A DNA stretch of 64,000 nucleotides, taken from the NCBI GenBank assembly GCA_021083345.1, contig JAJGRE010000001.1, forward strand, positions 496,001-560,000, given 5' to 3'. The notes beneath the pieces were generated by a model that saw only the letters and a list, made by a program, of their open reading frames with translations, made no database searches and was not told the origin of the DNA. Source of the DNA: Calditrichales bacterium MX18-03 (lineage in GTDB: Bacteria > Bacillota > Clostridia > Lutisporales > Lutisporaceae). The position numbers and the translations under genes are program-made. Below, piece after piece: positions 54,433 through 63,342 of this stretch; within the stretch, counting starts at the first letter, position 1; the number at the start of each line of letters is the position of its first letter.

Positions 54433-55440
54433 TTATTGTATTGCTCCGGCTTTCTTATGCATTTCGATATACTTCTGAACGTTGTCCTTTGTGATCAGCG
54501 GGCAATCGATATCCATGTTGATTTCCTTCTCAGCGCCGGTTACCAGCTTGTTTGTCGTATCCAAAAGTGAAGTAGCAAGGTCATATGCGCTCTGTAAGCT
54601 TGTTGAAGTCATCAAGCCCTTTTCGATCAGGAGGCAAGCTTCAGCTGTTCCGTCAACACCGTATGCCAGTGTATTTTTGAACTTCGGGTTGTCTTTGATA
54701 ACTTCCAATGCACCTGCAGCCATGTTGTCGTTCATTGCGATGATAGCATCGATCTTGTCGTTGGCCTGTACCCATGTTTCCATGTAGTTCATCGCTTCAT
54801 CCTTGTTCCAGTTGGCAATTTCTTCGCCTACGATCTTGACATCCGGCCGCTTCTCAAAGAACTCTTTCTTCCAGCTTTCACGTCTTGCATCCGCGTGGAA
54901 GTTTCCGGGAGGTCCCATCAGCACAACAACCTTGGCATTCTGGGGAACCTGTGATACTGCCAGGTCGCAGTTTACTTTTGCCTGCATGTACGGATCTGCG
55001 TCAACAGAGGATGATCCAGGGATGCCGCTGATGCGCGCATTGGTTGTAATAACCTTGATGCCTGCGGCTACTGCTTTTTCTACGTAAGGTCTCTGTGCTT
55101 CGCCGTTGTTCGGCTGAACAATGATGACATCGTATTTGTTTGTTATAGCGTTTTCGATCAGGCCGTTTTCTGTATCATCATTGGCCTGGCCGTCAAATAC
55201 GTCCAATTTGATATTGTCATACTTCGCTGCTTCTTCCTTCACCGCATTGGCCAGCCATGCTGCGAAAGAGTCTGCCTGTGCTCTGGCGATATAAGCGACT
55301 CTGTATTCCTTCTGCTCTGCCGCTGCTGTCGGTGCTGCTGCGGGTTCAGCAGGCGCTGCTGCCGGTGCCGGCTGACTGCAGCCTGTCAACAAGGATGCCA
55401 TCATTGAAACAATTAGAGCGATTACCAACCATTTTTTCAT
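54433..55440 (-). CDS. RbsB-like sugar-binding lipoprotein
   Basis: 335 residues. Lipoprotein signal MKKWLVIALIVSMMASLLTG then Cys, an Ala/Pro-rich linker (about 22-43) and a type-I binding domain (AYIARAQADSFAAWLANAVK, YDVIIVQPNNGEAQRPYVEK, IDAIIAMNDNMAAGALEVIK). It delivers ligand to the RbsC/RbsA-like subunits encoded upstream in the operon. The ligand is not readable. The start follows TAGGGGGG. Confidence 0.88.
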   Translation of the reverse strand: MKKWLVIALIVSMMASLLTGCSQPAPAAAPAEPAAAPTAAAEQKEYRVAYIARAQADSFAAWLANAVKEEAAKYDNIKLDVFDGQANDDTENGLIENAITNKYDVIIVQPNNGEAQRPYVEKAVAAGIKVITTNARISGIPGSSSVDADPYMQAKVNCDLAVSQVPQNAKVVVLMGPPGNFHADARRESWKKEFFEKRPDVKIVGEEIANWNKDEAMNYMETWVQANDKIDAIIAMNDNMAAGALEVIKDNPKFKNTLAYGVDGTAEACLLIEKGLMTSTSLQSAYDLATSLLDTTNKLVTGAEKEINMDIDCPLITKDNVQKYIEMHKKAGAIQ

Positions 55441-55499
55441 TTCTCTGCCCCCTAATAATTTTTTATTTATATAAACCGCAAATATCTCTTCTATCCAAG

Positions 55500-55523
55500 A
55501 TACAGCGGTTTATAACGCTGTAT
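55500..55523. other. intergenic hairpin between permease and binding-protein genes
   Basis: ATACAGCG / CGCTGTAT, 8-bp perfect stem, 8-nt loop, in the 87-bp gap. Confidence 0.5.
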
Positions 55524-55527
55524 GAGA

Positions 55528-56511
55528 CTATTTTGCTTCGGCACTGCCGAGTTTCCGCTTTGTCCGTTTTGTTTTTGCCCATATGTCATAGATAACCGCC
55601 AGAGCGATGATCGCACCGCGTACGATCTGCTGCAGATAGGAATTCACACCCACCAGAACCATGATATTATCCAGGAAGCCGACAATGAATGCGCCGGCAA
55701 GTGTTCCCGAAGCTGTCCCGATACCCCCTGAAAAGCTGGTTCCGCCGATGACGGCTGCCGTAAGCGCCTTGAACTCGTAACCGACGGCACCGTTGGGCAT
55801 TCCGCCGTTTACACGAGACATGAACAGCACACCGGCAATACCTACAAAGATACCGTTTATGATGAAGGCCTGCATTTTAATCCGGTTGACGTTGATGCCG
55901 GAAGCATTTGCCGCTTCCTCATTGCCGCCAATCGCATAGATGGATCTGCCGAATACCGTATGCCGCAAGAGATACCAGGTCAGCACCAGAAGCGTCACCA
56001 TGAAGATGACCGGTGTCGGCATCCCCAGGATTCTGCCTTGACCGAACTTTATATACGCGCCGATCTGATAGATGTTTTGTCCATTTGTATACATCAGTGC
56101 TGCGCCCCGTGCGATCGTCATCATGGCCAATGTTGCAATAAAAGGCGGCGTCTTGAATCTGGTAACCATCAATCCATTCAGAATATTGCATATGACGCCC
56201 ACCAAGATAGCAGCAACAAAAGCAAGAAGCAGCGAGCCTGTCATTTTATAGACCGATACCGAGAGCACACCGGCCAGCGCCAACACCGAAGCTGATGACA
56301 GATCCAGCATGCCGCTGATGATCAGGATCGTCTGGCCAAAGGCCAGGATGGTTCCCACAGAAATCTGCGTCGATATGTTCTTAATGTTTTCAACCGATAC
56401 AAAGTTCTCGTTGGCAAGCCAGCAGACCAGAAAGAGAACGATCAGAACGAAATAGATGCTGTACTTGCTTTTTATGCTTGTCCATAAGCTCTGTTTGTTT
56501 ACCTTGCTCAT
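55528..56511 (-). CDS. RbsC-like sugar ABC transporter permease
   Basis: 327 residues, multiple membrane helices, with the family motifs SGMLDLSSASVLALAGVLSV and the ATPase-contact loop NEEAANASGINVNRIKMQAF. The start ATG overlaps the ATPase stop by 4 bp and follows AGGAGGGGG. Gene order ATPase-permease-binding protein differs from the first importer (binding protein-ATPase-permease), so the two systems are not recent duplicates. Confidence 0.9.
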   Translation of the reverse strand: MSKVNKQSLWTSIKSKYSIYFVLIVLFLVCWLANENFVSVENIKNISTQISVGTILAFGQTILIISGMLDLSSASVLALAGVLSVSVYKMTGSLLLAFVAAILVGVICNILNGLMVTRFKTPPFIATLAMMTIARGAALMYTNGQNIYQIGAYIKFGQGRILGMPTPVIFMVTLLVLTWYLLRHTVFGRSIYAIGGNEEAANASGINVNRIKMQAFIINGIFVGIAGVLFMSRVNGGMPNGAVGYEFKALTAAVIGGTSFSGGIGTASGTLAGAFIVGFLDNIMVLVGVNSYLQQIVRGAIIALAVIYDIWAKTKRTKRKLGSAEAK

Positions 56512-58022
56512 TGATTCACCCCCTCCTGGCTGATGGTTTCAGTTGCATAAGCCATGATTCTTTCCTGAGAAAATTCCTCTCTTCTCAATACACCAGTTAT
56601 TTTACCCTTGGACATGACATAAATTTTGTCGCACATCATGATCAGCTCAGGCAGCTCCGAAGAAACCATGATCAGCGCTTTTCCCTGCTTTGCCAGCATT
56701 GTCATCAGCTTGTATATCTCATGCTTTGCGCCTACATCGATCCCCCGTGTCGGCTCGTCCAATATGAGGATATCCGGGTTGGTTACCATCCACTTCGCCA
56801 GTACGACTTTTTGCTGGTTTCCCCCGCTTAATGCCTCAATAGAGGTTTCATAGTCGGGGGTCTTTACATTCATTTTCTTGCAGAAATCTGTTACGGTCTG
56901 ATTCTCCACCTCCGGATGCAGCCTTCCGTCGTATATGAACTTTCTCAGGCTTGACAAGGATACATTTTCTCTGACGCTGCGGACCGGGATAATGCCGAAC
57001 CGCCTTCTGTCTTCCGAAAGCATGACCATCTTCCTGTCGATACTGGTCTTTACGTTTTTTATGTTAACGTTCTTGTTTTTGATGGTGATTTCTCCCGCCT
57101 GATAGGGATCCAACCCAAAGAGCACCCGCATGACCTCTGTCCTGCCTGCGCCCATCAGGCCTGCAAAACCGACGATTTCTCCTTCAGAAACTTCAAAGCT
57201 TACATTATCGAACTTGCCGTCACTGGTTAATCCTTTGACCTGGAGCACCGTTCCGCCTATCTTGATGTCTTCCTTCTGAAAAACGCTCTCCAGCTTTCGA
57301 CCCACCATCTGCGTGATGACCGTTTCCATGTCATAAGCATCCTTTGGCCTGGAATCCACCACACAGCCGTCTCTGAATACGGTGATCTCATCCGCTATCC
57401 TGAATATTTCATCCATTTTATGTGAGATATAGATGATGCTGGTCCCACGCGCCTTAAGCTCATTTATTTTCTTGAACAGGACTTCAACCTCTTTTTGCGT
57501 GATGGCCGATGTGGGCTCATCCATGATGATGATGTCCGAGTTATAGGAAATGGCCTTCAGGATCTCCAGCATTTGTATGTCCGAAACCGTCAGGTCCTTG
57601 AGCTTTGTCTCAGGGTCATAGCTTAGCTGTTCTTTTTCCAGGAGCGTCAGTGTGCGCTTTCTTATCTCCTTCCAGTCAACCTTGCCGAATTTATCTTTTG
57701 GCCAGTTTCCAACGAACAGGCTCTCCTCAATGGTCATTTCCGGCATGTAGTTGAGTTCCTGAAAAATCATGGATATGCCAAGGCTTCTGGCTTGAATGGG
57801 ATTGCTGATCTCTACAACCTGTCCGTCAATCAGGATCTGGCCTGAGTCGGGCTTATGGATACCATTTATCACCTTCATCAAGGTTGATTTGCCTGCACCG
57901 TTCTCGCCGCAAAGGACATGCACCGTTCCTTTTTTTACGGCGAAATTAATCTTGTCCAAAGCCTTGACTCCCGGAAAGGATTTCTCGATGTTGGAAACTC
58001 TTAATTTGACTTCCACATTCAT
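56508..58022 (-). CDS. RbsA-like double ATPase of a sugar ABC transporter
   Basis: 504 residues with two ABC domains. Domain 1 has Walker A GENGAGKST, a signature region LTVSDIQMLEILKAISY (degenerate) and Walker B IIIMDEPTS. Domain 2 has GLMGAGRTE, signature LSGGNQQK and LILDEPTRGIDVG. It powers the importer with the following permease and binding protein. It is first in its operon; a 267-bp gap with repeat motifs separates it from the two-component genes. Confidence 0.92.
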   Translation of the reverse strand: MNVEVKLRVSNIEKSFPGVKALDKINFAVKKGTVHVLCGENGAGKSTLMKVINGIHKPDSGQILIDGQVVEISNPIQARSLGISMIFQELNYMPEMTIEESLFVGNWPKDKFGKVDWKEIRKRTLTLLEKEQLSYDPETKLKDLTVSDIQMLEILKAISYNSDIIIMDEPTSAITQKEVEVLFKKINELKARGTSIIYISHKMDEIFRIADEITVFRDGCVVDSRPKDAYDMETVITQMVGRKLESVFQKEDIKIGGTVLQVKGLTSDGKFDNVSFEVSEGEIVGFAGLMGAGRTEVMRVLFGLDPYQAGEITIKNKNVNIKNVKTSIDRKMVMLSEDRRRFGIIPVRSVRENVSLSSLRKFIYDGRLHPEVENQTVTDFCKKMNVKTPDYETSIEALSGGNQQKVVLAKWMVTNPDILILDEPTRGIDVGAKHEIYKLMTMLAKQGKALIMVSSELPELIMMCDKIYVMSKGKITGVLRREEFSQERIMAYATETISQEGVNQ

Positions 58023-58240
58023 AGTGCATGCATTCCCCTTTGTCTATTTTTAAGAATTCAGCTTTTCCTTTGCTTTAATAACATCATAATGGATGCGCGT
58101 ACCCCTATAAATGGTCTGCATTATGCTGATTATGCACAATTTTGCTTTGTAAAATGCCCATCGTGCTATACTTAATCCGTCTTTGCACCGGATTAATGTT
58201 TTTGTGTCCTAGATTAAGTACCCCCGTCACCCTATTCCTG
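58023..58240 (-). promoter_or_regulatory. regulatory gap upstream of the second importer operon
   Basis: Contains the inverted repeat TTAATCCG (58172-58179) / CGGATTAA (58189-58196) and a further GATTAA at 58212-58217, which is 21 bp from the GATTAA at 58191. Direct half-sites two helical turns apart are typical for AraC-type activators, and such a regulator is encoded at 58290. No certain -35/-10 pair was chosen. Confidence 0.45.
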
Positions 58241-58245
58241 CCCTC

Positions 58246-58275
58246 AAAAAAAAACCTCCGCATATGCGAAGGTTT
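58246..58275 (-). terminator. terminator of the binding protein/HK/RR operon
   Basis: Near-perfect hairpin AAACCTTCGCAT / ATGCGGAGGTTT on the minus strand followed by nine T, 15 bp after the response-regulator stop. Confidence 0.85.
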
Positions 58276-58289
58276 CATTCCATTCGGTT

Positions 58290-59888
58290 CTATTTTTTTG
58301 CCGTCATGCTTTCCTTGTATTCCATAACCGTCATTCCCGTTATTTTCTTAAACACCTTGCTGAAATACTGTTGGTTGGAGTATCCCACTTCCTCAAAAAT
58401 CTCCTTGACCCTTCCGTCCGAGTCCAGCAGCAGTCTTTTGGCCTTTTCAATCCGAAGCTTGTTGATATATAAGGACATGTTTTCTCCGGTGGCTTTTTTG
58501 AATGCATTGCACAAATAGTGTTTGGAAAGATGAAGCTTCTCGGCAACGTCGTCAAGGGATATCTTCTCATCATAATGATATTGGATAAAGTTTAATGCGC
58601 GGTTGATCAGCACTTTTGAGCTGGCATAACGCATCTGCTTGATTTCACCAATGACTTTTTCGGTGAAATCACACAGCAAATTCACGATACTCTGCAAGGA
58701 CTCGGCATTCTCGATCTGAAAGTGATAATCCTTATGATTGCTGAAGATCTTGTTGCTTTCCAGGAACAGGCCGTAACTGCTGAAAACATCTCCCATCAGG
58801 CTGGAATAGAATATCTTTACCAGCCTTGGATTGACATTGTTCTGCTCAAACCAACAGCCCAGCTGCCGGACCAGCTCCTTGGTCCCGTTGATGCTTTCTG
58901 CGCCTATCGCCTCAATAAACTTTTTGTTGTGCTCCTTTTTTAATTGAAAAATATTCGGTTCACTGAAACGGATGCTGTCTGTATTTGAAATATAGCAGGA
59001 GTCCTGACCCTTGTAGAACAAGACCTGCTCCTTGTCGGCAAAATCCCTGTAAATGCCGGCTGCTTTGCTGATATCATCAAAGCAATCCGTATAGACAACA
59101 TTCAGAAAGCAATCAAAGTATTGCTTTGCTGAATGACTGACGGAATGAAGCATCCGGTTCAACTCGGTGACTTTCAGTGTTTGCGCCGACAGAAGCATGG
59201 CGTACCTGCTGCTCTGATGGACATAAATATAGTCAAGGGTTCTTTCTGCAAGTTGATCAAGAAGGATGTTCAATACAGCATTACCTGTCTGGCTGGTTGG
59301 ATTGTCTTGCGATATTCCATGGCTGCTGCTAATGGATACGCTTGCAAAAGCAAACCGGGTACCGGTCAAGGGAAAGCCGATACTGCTGCAACGGTCTGCC
59401 AATTGCGTATCGATTGCAAAATCCGATTTGATCATATCTACAAATATGGACCGTTTAATGTCGTTTATACTTTTCAGATCTTTTTCCTTAACATGCTTTG
59501 CCTTATTCTGCACGTCGATCTTCTTTCTGATGGACTGCATGACGGCCACCAGCTCTTCATCCTCAACTTCAGATTTGAGTATATAATCGTCCGCACCGAT
59601 TTTCAGGGCTTTCCGGGCATAAGCGAAGTCGTCATAGCAGGTCAGAACCAATATTTTAACATGCTGGTCCGCTTTTCTGACTTCTTCCACCAGCCAAAGC
59701 CCATCCTTCTTCGGCATTTTGATATCCGTTATGATCACATCCGGCATGTGTTTCCTGTACTGCTCATAGCCTTGCTCACCGTTGGATGCTTCCGCCACAA
59801 CCGTGAAGCCGTTGGCTTCCCAGTCAATGGTGGTCTTGAGCCCCACCCGGACCAGCACTTCATCATCAATGATAAGAACTTTGTACAT
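58290..59888 (-). CDS. YesN-type response regulator (REC + AraC helix-turn-helix)
   Basis: 532 residues. The receiver (about 1-125) has the acidic pair in VLIIDDEVLVR, phospho-Asp in DVIITDIKMPKKDG and Lys in DYILKSE. A middle domain follows, then an AraC domain (about 425-530) with ISLDDVAEKLHLSKHYLCNA and VKEIFEEVGYSNQQYFSKVF. It probably activates the importer operon that begins at 58022. It is partnered with the kinase immediately upstream. Confidence 0.9.
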   Translation of the reverse strand: MYKVLIIDDEVLVRVGLKTTIDWEANGFTVVAEASNGEQGYEQYRKHMPDVIITDIKMPKKDGLWLVEEVRKADQHVKILVLTCYDDFAYARKALKIGADDYILKSEVEDEELVAVMQSIRKKIDVQNKAKHVKEKDLKSINDIKRSIFVDMIKSDFAIDTQLADRCSSIGFPLTGTRFAFASVSISSSHGISQDNPTSQTGNAVLNILLDQLAERTLDYIYVHQSSRYAMLLSAQTLKVTELNRMLHSVSHSAKQYFDCFLNVVYTDCFDDISKAAGIYRDFADKEQVLFYKGQDSCYISNTDSIRFSEPNIFQLKKEHNKKFIEAIGAESINGTKELVRQLGCWFEQNNVNPRLVKIFYSSLMGDVFSSYGLFLESNKIFSNHKDYHFQIENAESLQSIVNLLCDFTEKVIGEIKQMRYASSKVLINRALNFIQYHYDEKISLDDVAEKLHLSKHYLCNAFKKATGENMSLYINKLRIEKAKRLLLDSDGRVKEIFEEVGYSNQQYFSKVFKKITGMTVMEYKESMTAKK

Positions 59889-59918
59889 ATAAGTACTCCA
59901 ACCTTTTCAGCATATTTG

Positions 59919-61658
59919 TTATAACGCGTTTATGGGTAGATTTACAAGAACCTTGGTCCCCATGCCAACCTCCGTCTCGATGCTCAGTCCATACTCGCTT
60001 CCGCAGTAGAGCTTGATCCTCTGGTTGACATTGTTCAGGCCTACTTTGCTGAATTTGCTTTTGTTTGATGCATTATTGAATATATTCTTTAATATTTCAT
60101 CTTCTATGCCCGGTCCGTCATCCAGAATTTCTATCATCAGCTGCTGATCTTCAAGGTGGGCCCTGATTTCGATATTCAGCTCGTGCTGCTCGTCCTCCAT
60201 GCCGTAGATGATGGAGTTTTCCACGATAGGCTGCAATATCAGCTTGGGGACGGTCAGGTCCATACAGCTGTCGTCAATATTGTAGACAATATTCATGGCC
60301 TTGTTGAAGCGCAGCTTCTGAATCACGATATAATTCATCACATAGTCGATCTCTTCTCTCAGGGAAATCATTTCCCGCCCCAGATTGGTGCTGATTCGGA
60401 GGAGCTTGACAAGTGCCGTAATGGCCTTGCTGACACCGCTGTTGCCCTGAATTTTCGCCATCCATTTTATGGTATTCAGCGTATTGTATAGGAAATGTGG
60501 GTTGATCTGCGCATGCAGAGCTTCCAGCTCTACTTCCTTTTTCTCCTGTTCTTCCCGGATCAGCTGGTCTATAAGCTTCTGCATCTCTGCAATCATGTTG
60601 TTGAGGCTATGTCCCAGCTGTCCCACCTCGTCGTTTGATTGAACTTCTGTTCTTGCCGTCAGGTCACCCTGTTCGACCTTTTTGATGACATTCATCATTT
60701 TCATCATAGGCTCCGTATATCTGAATGAGAAAAACAGGATATAAGTGATAATGACCAAGCTATAGAAGATGCCGGCAATATTCAGGTATCTTTGAATCTC
60801 ATTAAGCTCCTGGTACAAATAATCCGTGGAGATGGTCTTGATAATTTTCCAGCCATTGTTTTCAACGGTTGAATAGATGGCAACCTTATCTATGCTTGAT
60901 TCGTATTGCACATAATCATGACCATCCTTGTCGGCCAGCACCGCTGCGGCATAGGGTTCCCCAATGATGGATGCACCGATTTTGCTTTTGTCCGTATGGC
61001 TGATGATGCTGCCCTGATCGTCGCAGATGAGGACCTCTACCTTCTCGTTATCCAGCAGTCCTGCATAGGCCTGCTCCAGTATCACCTCTTCCAGGTCGAT
61101 CAGCAGATAGCCATAGGCTTCCAGCGTATTGAAATCGATGACTTTCCTAGCCAGTGTAAAATAATTTTTCTTGAACTTTCCGGATAATATCTCCACTTCT
61201 TCGCTTTTTGTCGGCAGCCAGAGCGGTTGCCCCAGGGATTTCTCCAGATGCTGGTCAATGCGTTCCAGTTTGTTGATTTTTTTTGCACCCACCGAATAAT
61301 AAGCACCATCCAGTACCAGGTCGATGACTTCAATATCATCCCTGGACAAAATGAAGTTTCTTAAAACGCGTCCGTACTCATCCGCACGGAAATCCGATTT
61401 ATGGTTCAGCATATCCAGCAATTCACTGTTGGAGGTGATGACCGTGGAGAATTCCTGAATATCATCCAGGATGAAGTTCAATTTCTCTCCGGTCTCAAAT
61501 ACCGATTGAATGGCCGTTTCGGTGTACTTATTCCGGATGATTTCCTTGACGGTCCTGGAATAAGTAAAGGATATGACCATTACGGGAATGACAATCAGCA
61601 CGATGGCAAAAATGCCCAGCTTGACACGCAGTGAATTGAAAACCTTGAATTGATTCAT
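59919..61658 (-). CDS. YesM-type sensor histidine kinase
   Basis: 579 residues. A membrane helix (about 12-35), a Cache-like extracellular domain (about 40-270), a second helix (about 278-300), a HAMP region, a His_kinase domain with LEALHAQINPHFLYNTLNTI and an ATPase domain (LQPIVENSIIYGME, DDGPGIE, KVGLNNVNQRIKLY). ATG 61658 follows GGGAGGGG; the frame runs 32 codons further upstream into the preceding gene without a site. It lies between a lone binding protein and the response regulator. Confidence 0.88.
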   Translation of the reverse strand: MNQFKVFNSLRVKLGIFAIVLIVIPVMVISFTYSRTVKEIIRNKYTETAIQSVFETGEKLNFILDDIQEFSTVITSNSELLDMLNHKSDFRADEYGRVLRNFILSRDDIEVIDLVLDGAYYSVGAKKINKLERIDQHLEKSLGQPLWLPTKSEEVEILSGKFKKNYFTLARKVIDFNTLEAYGYLLIDLEEVILEQAYAGLLDNEKVEVLICDDQGSIISHTDKSKIGASIIGEPYAAAVLADKDGHDYVQYESSIDKVAIYSTVENNGWKIIKTISTDYLYQELNEIQRYLNIAGIFYSLVIITYILFFSFRYTEPMMKMMNVIKKVEQGDLTARTEVQSNDEVGQLGHSLNNMIAEMQKLIDQLIREEQEKKEVELEALHAQINPHFLYNTLNTIKWMAKIQGNSGVSKAITALVKLLRISTNLGREMISLREEIDYVMNYIVIQKLRFNKAMNIVYNIDDSCMDLTVPKLILQPIVENSIIYGMEDEQHELNIEIRAHLEDQQLMIEILDDGPGIEDEILKNIFNNASNKSKFSKVGLNNVNQRIKLYCGSEYGLSIETEVGMGTKVLVNLPINAL

Positions 61659-61677
61659 GCATGACCCCTCCCGTCCA

Positions 61678-63186
61678 TTATTCACCAGCTCTGATCTGTT
61701 CCAGCTGCTCATATATTTTTTGGGCAACTTCACTGCTTTCTGAATTGTCCTCAATCATTTGGTGCAGGCTGCTGTTCAACACCTTTTCAACCTCATAGAA
61801 ATTGGAAATCTTCGGCCTCAGGTAGATATTCTGCGGCTTCCATGCTTCCAGCACGGCATTCATATGCTTCAATGCAACCTGTTCATCCGATACCAGTTCC
61901 GGGTTGTTAATTTGTGCCTTTATCAGCGAGTCTCCATATGCGGATTTTCTTGTCGGCAGGCTGCCGCCTTCAGGGTGCTTAAGCACTCTTAACTGCATAT
62001 CCTTTGAGGTAGCCCAAACGATATAAAGCCATGCCGCCTGCTTTTCTGCCTCCGTTGAATACTTGTTAATGCCGATTCCGGAGCCGCCGTAAATATTTGC
62101 ACTTCTGACATCACCATAGGGCAAAATGGAGTACCCGACCTTACCGGCTACTTTGGAGTGAACCTGATCCTCCACATAAGTATAGTTCTCATCCCAATTA
62201 GCCATCATGGCAACCTCGCCGTTCCTGAAAACTCTGGCCAAATCGGTCCAGTTCCAATTGACGCTTTGGGGAGCCGAAACACTTGCAACTTTCTTATACA
62301 TGTCCAGCGCCTGGATAAAATCTCCATCCAAAACATGGATGTTGTTGAAGGCTTTTAATCCCAGCGTATTGATTTTTTCATCGAAAAAATAATCACCGCC
62401 ATATGCCGCAAGGATATTGGAAAACTCGCAGAAAATCGAGTTGTGCTCCTGCGCCATCAGACCGCTGCCGTATTTTACCAATTCATTGGGCACATTTTCA
62501 TCAATCCATCTGGCGATCTCACTATACCTTTCCCAGGTGAACCCGCTTGTCCCGGGCGTCCAGTCATAGCCCATCTCCTTAAAAAACCGGTCTCTGTACT
62601 TATCAAAGACATCTTTCCGGTAGTATAGGATCATGGTGGTACTGTCAAAAGGCACTGCATAGATGTTCTTATCTTCTTCGAAATACGAGCAGACGGCTGT
62701 CTGATTCTCGAAAAAGTCCTCCGTAAGGCCTTTGATCTGAGGCAGCTCGGGGTTACTGCCGTACGGGTTCAGTATCTCCAGATAGCCATAAAAACGGTTC
62801 AAGGTCTGGTACGGATCCACATAAACCAACTGATACTTACCGGCCTGTGCAATAAAGTCAAGGTTGACCTTTTGCACCAGCGTATCGAAATCCACCGGTT
62901 TTATTTTGATATTGATGCCCGTGACTGCCGAGAACTCCTCATTCTCATGGGAGAGGATGCTGGCATACAGATTGTTTTCCACGATAAAATTAAGCGTCAT
63001 GCCTTCAAACTGCCTGATGTCGTAGTCTTCGGACAATTCGAGGTTTTCAAAGCTTGTCCCTTTGAAGCTTTTGCTTGATACGCCTGCCGCCTTGCCAGGC
63101 ACGACGGCGTTATTTTCCGTGACGCTGCCGGAACAGCCTGTAAGAAAAATACAAATCATCATGAATGCTAAAATTCTCTTATACAT
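61678..63186 (-). CDS. family 1 solute-binding lipoprotein linked to a two-component system
   Basis: 502 residues. Lipoprotein signal MYKRILAFMMICIFLTG then Cys, followed by a MalE-like type-II binding fold (TLNFIVENNLYASILSHENE, YVDPYQTLNRFYGYLEILNP, VFRNGEVAMMANWDENYTYV). No permease or ATPase accompanies it. It is first in an operon with the YesM/YesN-type pair, so it may present ligand to the kinase rather than to a transporter, as XylFII does for LytS/YesN in solventogenic clostridia (a different binding-protein class). ATG 63186 follows GGGTGG. Confidence 0.82.
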   Translation of the reverse strand: MYKRILAFMMICIFLTGCSGSVTENNAVVPGKAAGVSSKSFKGTSFENLELSEDYDIRQFEGMTLNFIVENNLYASILSHENEEFSAVTGINIKIKPVDFDTLVQKVNLDFIAQAGKYQLVYVDPYQTLNRFYGYLEILNPYGSNPELPQIKGLTEDFFENQTAVCSYFEEDKNIYAVPFDSTTMILYYRKDVFDKYRDRFFKEMGYDWTPGTSGFTWERYSEIARWIDENVPNELVKYGSGLMAQEHNSIFCEFSNILAAYGGDYFFDEKINTLGLKAFNNIHVLDGDFIQALDMYKKVASVSAPQSVNWNWTDLARVFRNGEVAMMANWDENYTYVEDQVHSKVAGKVGYSILPYGDVRSANIYGGSGIGINKYSTEAEKQAAWLYIVWATSKDMQLRVLKHPEGGSLPTRKSAYGDSLIKAQINNPELVSDEQVALKHMNAVLEAWKPQNIYLRPKISNFYEVEKVLNSSLHQMIEDNSESSEVAQKIYEQLEQIRAGE

Positions 63187-63255
63187 ACAGTCCACCCACT
63201 TATTCACTGTCATTTATAAATTATATTAACATAATCGCCTGATATAATAAACAAC

Positions 63256-63304
63256 CCCTTGAAAAGTAGAATAACCTTCATTTTTTATCACTACTTTCCA
63301 AGGG
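63256..63304 (-). terminator. terminator of the HD-GYP gene
   Basis: On the minus strand CCCTTGGAAAGTAG pairs with CTACTTTTCAAGGG (14 bp, one G-U), followed by GTTGTTTATTAT. Confidence 0.6.
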
Positions 63305-63342
63305 AGTGGTTTTTAGTCTTTTCAGTTATATGAAAGCTGTCC

